Of a stretch of 64,000 nucleotides of DNA, positions 15,045 to 26,206 are shown piece by piece (within the stretch, counting starts at the first letter, position 1; the number at the start of each line of letters is the position of its first letter). The stretch covers positions 18,860,988-18,924,987 of the forward strand of contig CM049320.1 of assembly GCA_026874595.1 (NCBI GenBank). Reading direction: 5' to 3'. Position numbers and translations under genes: made by a program. The notes under the pieces were generated by a model. The model did no database searches and was not told where the DNA came from. It saw nothing but the letters and a program-made list of their open reading frames with translations. The DNA is from Sipunculus nudus. Lineage: Eukaryota; Annelida; Sipuncula; Golfingiida; Sipunculidae.

Positions 15045-15980
15045 TTGTCCAACCACATCTTTTAAAACAATACAAAAGACTTAAGGACCTTCATAAATAA
15101 TATCTATATCATACATGCATTTAAATTTCTTCTTGTCCACACATCTTTCTTCCTGTGTATAAACAGGAGGCTTCCTTTTAAAAACATCAATATACATGCA
15201 ATATTTTATAAAAATTTCAACTTCAGTTTTATTTCATAATTTTCTCAGTCAGAATATTAAATTTTATAAAAAAAATCACGTTGTGATGTTCACACACCAT
15301 CTGTGATTTTACTTGCCCTTCAATAATTTATTGTTTGAATACTGGTATTGACACTTGTTCGATTTTTATTATTAATTTTAATTAGATGACAAATTAACTA
15401 ACTTTCAAAGGTTATAAAATCTCTGCTTGAGCATACAAGGCTTCCTTTAATGTTTATAAAAAATGAGTTGCCCCCCCCCCCCCTATATCCAATGACAGCA
15501 TATATGTCGCTTTAACTTGTATGGAAGCAGCACTTTTTACGTTGTCATCTTTAATTTTTTTATGAAACTGCACCCTATGTCATAGACAAATATTTTAATA
15601 ACTGTTACTTTGTTGTTTTTTTCAAATTTGTTCTGCTAGACTTGAACAAGTTGTAAATTTTAACCAACCGCTGAGGTGTCAAGGCTGATGAGAGGGGTCA
15701 GCTGATTCATTCCCTGACACCAGCCGTATCGAGCAGAAACGGGCGCAAATTCATCAAACTTCTCAAATTATATTTAAAACATCTCTGTAGCCTACATATG
15801 TACACTTTTAACCTAAGGGTGCTTTCTTGGTAAAATTAATACTGTTTGAAGCCTGGTGCGATATACGGCTGAAGTGCCGGTTCCACGTGTATAAGAAGCA
15901 CGCTTTTTCGGTTTAATGTCCTACCTAGCAACCGTATCCAAGGTGGGCGGAGCTAACTCGTCCACGCCGTCACGTCAATT
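13064..15980. mobile_element. Candidate DNA transposon (2.9 kb, non-autonomous) with AATT target duplication
   Basis: The left arm reads ggttataattattaag in the reverse-complement sense. In the right arm this is split as ggttataatt / 2,909 bp / aattattaag. An AATT duplication therefore flanks the insert, at 13,064-13,067 and 15,977-15,980. The insert ends form an imperfect terminal inverted repeat: GACCTGACGGCGAGTGCG at the left and, read inward from the right, GACGTGACGGCGTGGACG (14 of 18 bases match). No transposase is visible; the interior has only short ORFs, a poly-A run near 13,976, poly-G at about 14,249-14,270, (AT)n at 14,993-15,040 and poly-C at 15,470-15,483. Several cut-and-paste superfamilies make 4 bp duplications (for example Chapaev, Ginger, Sola), so the family is unassigned. 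The boundaries are very secure because the empty site is present in the other arm. Confidence 0.85.
14993..15040. repeat. (AT)n microsatellite
   Basis: An uninterrupted AT run inside the 2.9 kb insertion. It directly follows gattcgcccctg, a phrase of the kind seen at the ends of dispersed repeats. Confidence 0.95.
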
Positions 15981-16904
15981 ATTAAGTTGAGTTTGGAGTA
16001 ACGATTTTCTATACATAATGCATGCTTTAACAAACAAAATGTAAATAATTGGATACACTTATTAAGTTGAGTTCAGAGTAACGATTTGGGCAAAGCAAGT
16101 TTGCAAACGTTTTATTTCTTGGTTTAAAATTTCTTGGTTAGCATGCTGTAGATCCGCTCAGAGTATTCAAATTAACGTTATTAGGCTCCTCAAAATTTGA
16201 ATCTCCTCATTCCTTAAATAGAAGTGAAACAGATACAAAATCGTGGGCTCTAAAACTTAATAGGCATTACCGGACGAGGCAACACCTTTTACGAAAGTAA
16301 AATATGTACTATTTCTACCAGGCGACGTCAATCATTTTTTAAATTTCAAGGAACGAATGAATACATTATAAAGATTTGAAATCCGGTCCCAAGCACATCT
16401 TTCGCAAAAGTTCCTTCAAAATAGGTTACAGTACATATACATTATGTATATAGTTGCGCATTGGTTGTACTATCATGATCAGTTGCGCATTGGTTGTGCT
16501 ATTATGATATATCGTAAAAAAGATCGGTCGACCTCTTATGACCGTTTACCGGAAATAATTGAATAGTTAGTAAGAACTTTCAACCAAATACGCTTAACTG
16601 ATATTTTTGCCTGCATACACATAATAATGTCATAATTCTGAAGCCTTTATCTTTAATACATACAAATTTATCTTCAGTTTGTTTGCATAATGTACATAAA
16701 TGCTTTCACTTCCTCATTATGAAGCCTAAGTTATGGCTTTGCAAAATCGATTATCAGTTCGTTTGCAGTAACCTGACCGATCATCGATTATAACCGATCA
16801 TATTCCCTTCCAGAGTGTAAAGTTAATCCCAGGACCTATGTCTGCATTCCTTTTTCATTATTGTTTAAATTTCTTAACAAATACCTTTCGAAATACCTTT
16901 ATAC

Positions 16905-16910
<6 letters not shown>

Positions 16911-16951
<41 letters not shown>
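16911..16951. repeat. (AT)n microsatellite, length-variable between arms
   Basis: An AT run of about 40 bases. The matching run in the left arm, at 6,405-6,427, is about half as long. Confidence 0.95.
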
Positions 16952-16957
<6 letters not shown>

Positions 16958-17111
16958 TTAATTTAATAAATAAAGAGGATTCAAGTTTTGTCAGATATTT
17001 TTGACTGCTTAGTTTCGTGCAACATGTTGTTGCACTCCTGAGGTAAGCATGCAATGCAGGTGTATATATGGTACAGTAAGCAAATAGTATAGTCTAGAAT
17101 ACAGTTTATCA

Positions 17112-17113
<2 letters not shown>

Positions 17114-17157
<44 letters not shown>
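17114..17157. repeat. (AT)n microsatellite, partner of 6,180-6,228
   Basis: An AT run lying at the position equivalent to the left-arm run at 6,180-6,228. The two differ by a few bases in length. Confidence 0.95.
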
Positions 17158-17158
<1 letters not shown>

Positions 17159-20100
17159 TAATAGGAGTATCATTACAAAATTAGCTAAAAAATAACTCAA
17201 ACTTCACAATTCTCATCCCGATCAAAATTTACTTTACTTTGGGCGTGGGATGATTTCTTGTGTTATACTCTTAATGCTGAATGTGATAAGAACTGATTTG
17301 GGTTACACTTTGCACATATCCTGTGGCAGGTTAAACAATTCCCCTTACAAAATTGTACACTGATACGTGTTTGCTTCTCTGCACGTCTTGCCAAATTCGC
17401 TTTCTTACACAAAATATAAAAGATCCTTTGGCTGAGAGAGGGTTATGATGTCTGTTGAAATATTTCAATGCAAACATATCCTACAAACTTAATATGTAAA
17501 ATCAAGGCAAGAGCATTTAATGTACCTACAGAACTTTGCTTGGGTTGTACCATAAATAAACGATAGATATCGCATTTTGTCTTTATGTAAAGACTAACAG
17601 TGAAGCAGAGCTGCAAGTTATTCATTCTGAGTTGCCTCTGTTTATACTGTTAAAATTTCTTACAGGAGAGAGATTTTTAATAAATACTAGTTTCTGTAAA
17701 GGAAAAGGATGTTTATTTGAACCATGAGGCAAACGGTTTTAACATAAATATATTCCAGATTGTTATATTACCAGTAAGTGCAATGACTCATCCTGTTTTA
17801 TGCTTATGCAAAGTCTAGTAAATGCTGGTGATAAGCCCAAATTAATCAAATCAGTCGTTGAACAAATCTAATTAATTCTAACCTGCTTATGTCTCAAACA
17901 AAAACCTAGCAGTCCAGTGTCAAATACCTTTACATGATTGGAAGACATACACGGTTCGCCTTGGGCGATGTAATTGCAACATAGAGTGCCATAAAGATCC
18001 TTTTGTTTTAATCTTTAAAATGCAATACTTCCCTAAAAGGTCAAAGCTGCTTGTGGCCCTGTCATTCCCCAGGTTTAAGGGAGATTATGTCAATCACTGA
18101 CTGTTGTACTGGCCTTACAGTTATAATATCAATGGTGTTTATGGTTTTGCGCTTAAGAGAATATCATCTCTCGCTTACTAGGATATAATTGCAACTGTTA
18201 GATCCCAAAATGTAGATATATCAAAAATGTTTCGTTTTCATATTATTTCTTTTATTCAAAGATTTCATAGAAACAAACATGATTATAAACATGAAAATAA
18301 CTGAAATGTCATTGTCATGGTGATTTCTATTATAATTCCTTAAAAGTACAAAATACACCAGGGCCTTATTGTGGAATAGTCAATGTAACAAAAAATGCTT
18401 TATAAGGAGATTTTATCTCACAGCAAACATTTACGCTGAACAGTGAAAGTTAACTTAGTAAACACATTCTATATCCTAAATACATCATATGTTACATCTT
18501 CCGTTGATTTTAACTTTCCTAAGTGCCCCACTGGTCATAATGCTCAGCCGAATCTATATTGATCAGTGATCGAATTCTCATCTACTTATTATAAATATAT
18601 ATATGGACAGTTAAAGAGAACCTGTATACCCAAAGTCACAACATTCAAGATCTATCGATTTCAAGTTTTGTCTTGATATATATCACACTGATAATTGCAG
18701 TCTGTCATTCACAAAAAGAAACTTAAAAGTCTTACATTTACTTTTTGCATAATTGCAAGTAATGATTGAAAGAGGATGAAACTAAGAAATACCATTTCAG
18801 CTGTAGTCCATCATAATCGGTAAGCTACACAAAGATTACATTTTCTAACAATTAAAAAAAACTGGTAAAAATGTTCCGGTTTTGCTCGCAGAAGAATGAT
18901 AAACATAAATGGTGCTAACTGTAGTTTATATACTCGTAAAAGTCACATGATCAATGTTTGGTACACACGTTACAAATTATAGGTAAAATCAAATATCAAA
19001 TACAACAAAAAGCGAATATAAGTTTAACTACGCTAAGGTATCACTATCCCACACATAGAAGCTATTTTTTATTTGCTGATATGAGTAGGACGAACTGACA
19101 AAGATTATTTTGACTCAAGTCAACATACGTGGGTATACTTGCAACTAACACTGGTATACCAGTCATTGGATCAATAAGCTGGGTACTGGTCTTAACATTA
19201 TGAATACAAAGACTTGTTATTAGCAAAGGTAAAATAAAGTTTAAACAAAATGAGTTATAGTTTTTGGTTTGCACAGATTAGGACAACATATAGCTTACAA
19301 ACAAAATACCAGTCCCATGATCAATATCATCACAGAACTTGGAGCTGACAGTTGATACAGTTCCTGCTGTATTCGGTTACCGACATAACGTTATATCGGT
19401 TGATGTATTCTATGTATGGAGTATTTTTCTTATAGGAATGGTAGAAACGGGGTGGGGCGGGAGAAAAGGGGGGGGGGGGGTCAAGGAGGCCCGGACTCCC
19501 CTTTTCCAGTCACCAATACTTTTTTAAGGGTTTAAAACTAGGTTTTGTGTCCTGAGAACCCCCCCCCCTCTTCTACGGACCTGGGAACCTTTTTTATAGG
19601 TTTTGTCATTAGTCCTGGCGTTGACCCCTTCTTTTTTAAATCCTGGATCTGCCCGTGCGAGGGAATAAGAAAGTTTAACTGTAGGTGCATAAACCTATTG
19701 ATCATAAATGGTACATCATTTAAAAGATTAATTTGCTGGATACAAGTTTGGCATATAAAGTTGTATGAAGTAAATTTATATAACAACTCCTTTGTCTTTT
19801 TTTCCAGGGGTGGGTGTAACTTTAGGAATGTATTACTTAAGCAATATATAGGCAGGGTTCATAAATGGCATGTCATACTAAAGCGTATGCTTTAAGCTAT
19901 CATTTGAGGCCAAATTTGACCGGATACGTTTTGCATATTAATCAGTACGGGCCTTATAACCAGTCTTATGTCGATATCCTTGAAATGAAAATATATATAT
20001 ATATATATATATACGTCATCCGACATTAAACATTCATTTATTCACAGAAAGCTACTACATTCATACTGCTATCAGGCATTTTTATTACCTACACATGTTT

Positions 20101-23100
20101 ACCTATGAAGCACACATGGTGAAGATTTGTCACCAAAATGGTACCAATGGTCCAAATTTTTGGGTCTGGCTGAAGTGCTACAGGGTCGTCAATTCACACC
20201 TGTAACCAAGGTCCCAGTGTAAACGGATCTCGACAGTAAGAAGGTGTTAATTCAAGTGATATCAGGGGCTGTCACACAATCCCTCACGTGCTCTCTATAC
20301 ACGATTGACTATGGTCGTGAAGTTAATCATGTGTAATTGTATACATTTGAGAAGTATCGCAAACCTGGTTAATAATGCTACTAATATAAAACCACAGGCA
20401 TTGTTTATAGTGCCACTTTTAGGGCATCACAGTCAATGTTAATTTTGCACTGTTAAAGGGCTGGACGTGTTCAGCACCGGTTATAATAATTTGAGTGTGT
20501 AACGTTAAAAAAGAATAAAAGGCGAGAAGCAACTTTACAATCAGTACCTATATTTGGGACAGTTGGATAAATATTGCTCGCGCGTGTTGTCTTCTTTTAA
20601 TATTTCCTCCTGTGACGTTATCGAGCATGCAGTACTATTATTCCCAGGTGTTCGAACAGACACTATCAAACAAGAATATCACATGAAAGAGCAGAAGTTG
20701 GATCTGTTTGGAACGGAGTCTGTGCAGCACGGTATAGTAGTCAAAGGGTTATGCCATTACACCATGCTGACAATGTGAAGGTCAAAGAAAAAGAAGGGTA
20801 TTTAAATTTGGTCTGGAAGAATAATAAGCGCCCCCTAACAAAGGTTCTAAATTTTATTAAAAACATATTGAAAATATTATCAAATACTTATAAGATGGGG
20901 GAACCCCAATACCCGACTTAACATTCCTAACAACAGATACATATATATAAGTAAGGGTTTTTAATGTAAGGGGAGATAATTCCAACCCTCTGATCAGGCA
21001 GGTGTACTTTGCTAGAATCCAACTGAGATTGTTTAATATACAGTAAATTAATGCTTAAAAATCAGACCACTAAATTTGGAAACCTCAAGCAAGTTATGTG
21101 CTATTAAATTTGTATTTAAATCGGCAGAGCCGAACGAATGCCATGATTGAAACACGCCGAGGATATATTTACATGATGCTAATATTTCACTGGGTTAAAA
21201 CTTATTTGTCCCACATTCCCCGTCTCAAGGAAGAAGGTCAGTTGTCAACTCACGCTCATAACCGAGCTCTAATTTGGTCTAGCTTTCGCTTAACTGCATA
21301 TATGCGTAGTGTAGATGGATATCGAAGAATAAAGAGACAAAGGATAACTCCAAAACTGCGTTGCTTGCAGGAGGAAACATATGTTATTCGGGACACAAAT
21401 AGGAATATATTCGAATAACCGTAGCCAAATATAGCCTTAACGAATGGAAACATGACTCACATATAATACTTTGCAACCGCTTTGCTTGAAACCTCTCCTG
21501 ATCAGAAAAAAAAATATCTTGCGCGGCCCTTTCCAAGAGTGACGGACTGTCGGCAGTGATACATCGTGAACAAGTTTACCACAGAGGCTGATGGCTCAAG
21601 TTGCCATGGAAAGAACACACGTCGGATACTTTTTTTTCAGCTTATCACTGCTATTCAGTGCTCTACATATATTTTATCCGACAAACACTGCCGTGGTGTA
21701 TTTTACATATGCTTTTGATGAAAAAAGATCGATTTATGATGAATATGACACATTTTAGCTGATATACTATAATGTTATCGTCATTTAACTGAAATAGAAT
21801 GTCTAGTTGACTAAAAGGATCTCTCAGGGCTCTAGCATAGCGTATGATTTTCCGTGACTAATCGTAGGTCTCCCGTTAAGCTATGAGCAGTCGGGCTCCG
21901 TGTATCCGTTATTTTAAATGTCGCATGGAACCTGACTTCCAGGACACATTGAGGTGATGTAGTTATTGGTTATAGCCCAATAAAATGTAATGCACGCCGT
22001 GAGTTTTGTGAGGCTAATGTCACCATTGCAATCGAGCCGTGGACGAGCGGTGCCATAATTGACACAATCCGGGCAAAACCTTAAGGCTTGCATATACATT
22101 TCGTTGAGGTATACCTGATTTTTCCCATGTTCTACCTACTGGTCGAAGGTCACGCGTGTTATTTTTTTGTCTCGCACCACGTTCGCTCTATCTTTAAATT
22201 TCAAATTTAAATATTGGTGTTCACTCGGGATTTAGGACGGTGTCACTATGCTAACAAGAATGAACCAGTTCTTTGACTCATTGAAAAGCTGCATGCAACC
22301 TGACTTGCATGGACTCTCTGATGCAAGCAGATTTGAACGTACAGTTAGAACAAAGGAAGATACGCCACATCTGGAACAACTAGGCGATAAACAATTACGG
22401 CAAAACATCCATGGTACTTGGCATGTCTGTATTATTAATGAGTTAGTTTTTGAATATTCTCTTTCTAATAGGTTTTTACCTCGGGTGGGACAAGTTTTGG
22501 GAGACTGAACAAGCGCAGGGCGCAAAGAGTGGTATGGTCAAGGCTCTGCTGATGGAATAGGGGACATCCCTGATTGGCGGAAGGTGGCTGGTGAGACACA
22601 ATCCAACACCACACAACCGCATGTTTAGCCAGGGCGCTCGAGTATGGCCGGCAAGTGCGTTACACGTCTTGGCAAAGAGCAGTGACGGACAGGTGGGCCA
22701 AGTAGCTATCAACCCAATGACGAAGGAGGCATGAGTCCGATCAGAAGACCTGGCTGACAACCAGCACGTGGTTCATTAAGACAGACAAACAACGAAGTCA
22801 CATGTCATGACATTTATTTCATCCATAATTTTCACATGTGAATGCATTCTGCAAAATTTACGGCACTGTGTGTTTATGGAACTGATGTAATCAAAAGAAA
22901 TTTATCATAGGTAAAGGAACAGATTTTTCCTGCTGTTTCCATCCGTCCATAAACCGACACACCAACTTATCAAGATTCGGCTTACATATACATGTATATG
23001 TATAAGTAGGTTGAGAGAGACGGAACAAATCTTTGTATGTGTCAATCGATTCAGTCATCACTTGACCTTTGTCCATGCACTCATCGCAAGACAGAGACGG

Positions 23101-23341
23101 TGAAGCCTTACACGCGGCCACATAATACCAGATTTCGATGCTCAACCAGTTAGGTCCATTCCCTGAATATCGTTCAGTGACTGTTCTCATGGTTTTTACA
23201 GGCCTGTAATACCAAACGACCTTTCCATAAAACATAATGGGAAGAGAAACTGTTTTTGATAACAAAAATAATCTTATTAAATAGGAAAACTTCTGCAGAT
23301 AATTTTACCTCCATTATGTATTAGGTAGAGTAAGGTAAATC

Positions 23342-24255
23342 AAGGCTATATCACACCGTTAATCTGTACCATTTGCGGTAATTTAATTTCAGACAAAACA
23401 GAACATACATGATGGACGAAGGTTTATTTTTCCTCGGACCTACAAAATATGGGTGATTTGAAACTATAAGTTAAAGGTACTTCATAGGTTAAGCAATTCA
23501 TGTTCTCTTTTATGTACCGTATTGACAAATATATCTGAGTATGCAATACAGTTTAAAACCCATAAAAGTGAATCCTTAAGTATAAATAATAGTTTAGTCT
23601 TGTGAAATACATTTCACTAATTATATTGGTATATTTGACCATAGGAGACAGCGTTTACACGTTCACACAAAGGTAAAATGTGTCCGCTATCGACATCTTC
23701 CAAATTAAATGTATAGTTCTTCAAAAAATAAATGTAAATGCATTATACTTTATGAAGTTCAGATCACTTCAGAACCTTTCAACATTTATATATCTCCGGT
23801 TAACAGTTCGACTGCTATGATACAAAAGACTGGACTTCCTGGCACTAATCAGGGGCGGCCATCTGTTCTATGTTCTCTTTTCCTTTAAACAAATAACCAA
23901 AAAACATTGTCTTATTAATATGCTTATGTATGATTAAAAAAATAGTAATCAGCACAACTTGGAAATTATAGGCAATTGTACTGGCTTATTCGACATGTAT
24001 ATACATTACATGTTGAAATTCGCCTTCTGAACTGTGCAAATGTTTAACAGAAAATAGCATACACATCATTTATTCAATGCAACATTTAAATAGTATACGG
24101 GTTTTTATTTAAACACCATTCTCAAAATGAAGTGTCATAAAACCAATAAAAAGTAATGACTAGTTATTAACACATGTAAGTGTCAATTTTAATCCTTATA
24201 TCAGGCCATTCGGATGTTAAAATGTTAATATACCAATATATAAAACAAGACTTAC
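23342..24255. other. Intergenic/intronic stretch beside the inverted-repeat edge
   Basis: AT-rich sequence between the end of the inverted repeat and the last recognisable exon of the lectin-like gene. That exon ends at a strong donor (cag/gtaagt on the minus strand), so at least one more 3' exon should lie here or beyond. I could not pick one out. Confidence 0.5.
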
Positions 24256-24367
24256 CTGAAGTCAATGATGACCACAATGTATATAACTGCAAAGATAAAT
24301 GCAAGTGACCCATTCCAAGCCGTTACGACGAAAACACCTTTCATCACACGTGACATCGGAAAACCTG
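24256..24367 (-). CDS. Transmembrane exon of the lectin-like gene
   Basis: The exon runs from acceptor acacag to donor cag/gtaagt. In phase 1 it encodes GFPMSRVMKG, then a hydrophobic stretch SLAFIFAVIYIVVIIDF long enough to span the membrane once. The donor leaves phase 2, so a cytoplasmic-tail exon must follow further left. Confidence 0.75.
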
Positions 24368-26120
24368 CTGTGTAAAATAGTCGATATGCACGTGCCAATT
24401 ATGTTTATAGAATGTTTATAAACCAAGAACAATCACTCAAATGAGTGAGTTGTGATTTAGACACAGTCAAGTTTAGTGGTAAAGCAAAATTGGTCAGACA
24501 ACAAAAGTACACAATCTATGGGGTTTACTCGCCGTCCTGCAACAATTTTAAGAAAATACATTTATTATTACATGAGTAATTCACCGTGTGCTTATGATTT
24601 ACCTTTTTGCTTTGTCATTGGGGCAGCTGTTGTATTGGGGGATATCTTCATCGTGGCTGACTGAAATAAAAACATCCATTTAATTATTTTATATTAATTA
24701 ATTGATTTGGATAAAACAAATAGTATGAAATGCGGTTGAAATTAAACTGACATTTAAGCAAAAGCCGGTTCCGCATACAGTTTCCATACTGTGTACAACA
24801 AAAGAACTGACACTTACGTAACCTACAGACATACGGAAAAGTCAGATTGCAACTGACAATCCTCAATTCCAGTCTTATACGGGTTCCTTTAACTTTCAAC
24901 TTTATTATTCCACAGCCTCGATGTTTAATTTGTTTAGCGCTCCGAAAAGTTGTTGACGTGTGATCCCTTAGCTCTGTAAACAAAAAGAACGTCTGTTAAC
25001 CTGTTTTACTTGTTATGATATGTTCGCTGAATTGATATACTTCAGTAAATTTTCTAATCGATAGAGAGGAAAGATATACTTCGTGCACCAGTTCCGGTCC
25101 ACACATCAGCAGCATGGGGAATTTGTAGTTTCTTTATCAGATCAAGAGTGCGGTTAGGTGTCAATGCTGCTATGACAGAGTCGTTTCTTTCACATGCTGC
25201 TCCAGCCTGATACCAGTCATTCATATCTTTGATGTAGTAATAACACAGATCTGGATCACACTCGCCTTTTTCATCACAACCTCTGCACTGTTGATCTTGA
25301 GAAATTAGAAAATCCTTACAACCAGATGATGTAAGTAAAAACTACCCAGACTGCCATGGGGTAATAACGTTTAAGCAACTATCCTAAGTAAAATATTATA
25401 ATTATTCATCAAGTTTAAGATTCCCAGTCCTAGCGGATATTTTTTATTCATTGTATAATGGCAATAGTCCTTAAATATACGTGGAGAGCTATTTTAATTA
25501 TTAACGGTTAGCTAACATTCATATGCAACCTTACCATTTTTCTCACATATAGCATAAACCCCACTTGGGTAGTTTTTGTAGCAGCGAGTTGGGTGGGCCA
25601 GGCTCAATCTCATCATTGTGCAAGGGTATCCACTTAAATCTTCATGGTTCGCTGCGTGAGCAAACTTTCTAGATTTACATATCTTTAAGGAAATTATCAC
25701 ATTCACGGCTGTTACTGTTCATTTAATACACTTGTGTTAAATTATGCCAATTTAATCACAATCTTGATATTTTATTCAAATGAGATACAAAAAGCAACAA
25801 CCTTGATCCGCGTCATTCTCCACTGTCGATGTAACAATTTGTTCTTCTGCAACATTTGTCCATATATCCGTTATATTATTTCGCTCCATTTCTTGTAATA
25901 GTGAGTCCGACTTTAAATCAGGTTTACCAGGAAGACCTCCCTTGCTTTCACAACTGTCATGTGCATGTTGTATTGCTGACCTTGAAGGAGAGTATGCTGT
26001 GCCGACTGCCAGTCCGGCAAAAGCTGAAATTTTTTGTTTGTCTATAGTGAGAACTAAAGAATAAAAAAATACAAATGTAGCTCTTACCATAGTATCATGC
26101 TTTTACCATAATATCACCAA

Positions 26121-26206
<86 letters not shown>

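Larger units (their letters stand above)
11212..23341 (-). repeat. Right arm of the giant inverted repeat (interrupted)
   Basis: This is the reverse complement of 1-9,210, interrupted once by the insertion at 13,068-15,976. Removing that insertion and one AATT copy leaves about 9.2 kb, the same length as the left arm. Differences from the left arm are mostly single bases (for example a T/A change in aagatt[t/a]ttttt near 23,271) and microsatellite lengths. The (AT)n at 16,911-16,951 is longer than its partner at 6,405-6,427, while the one at 17,114-17,157 is shorter than 6,180-6,228. The match stops at 23,341, after which unique sequence begins. Confidence 0.95.
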
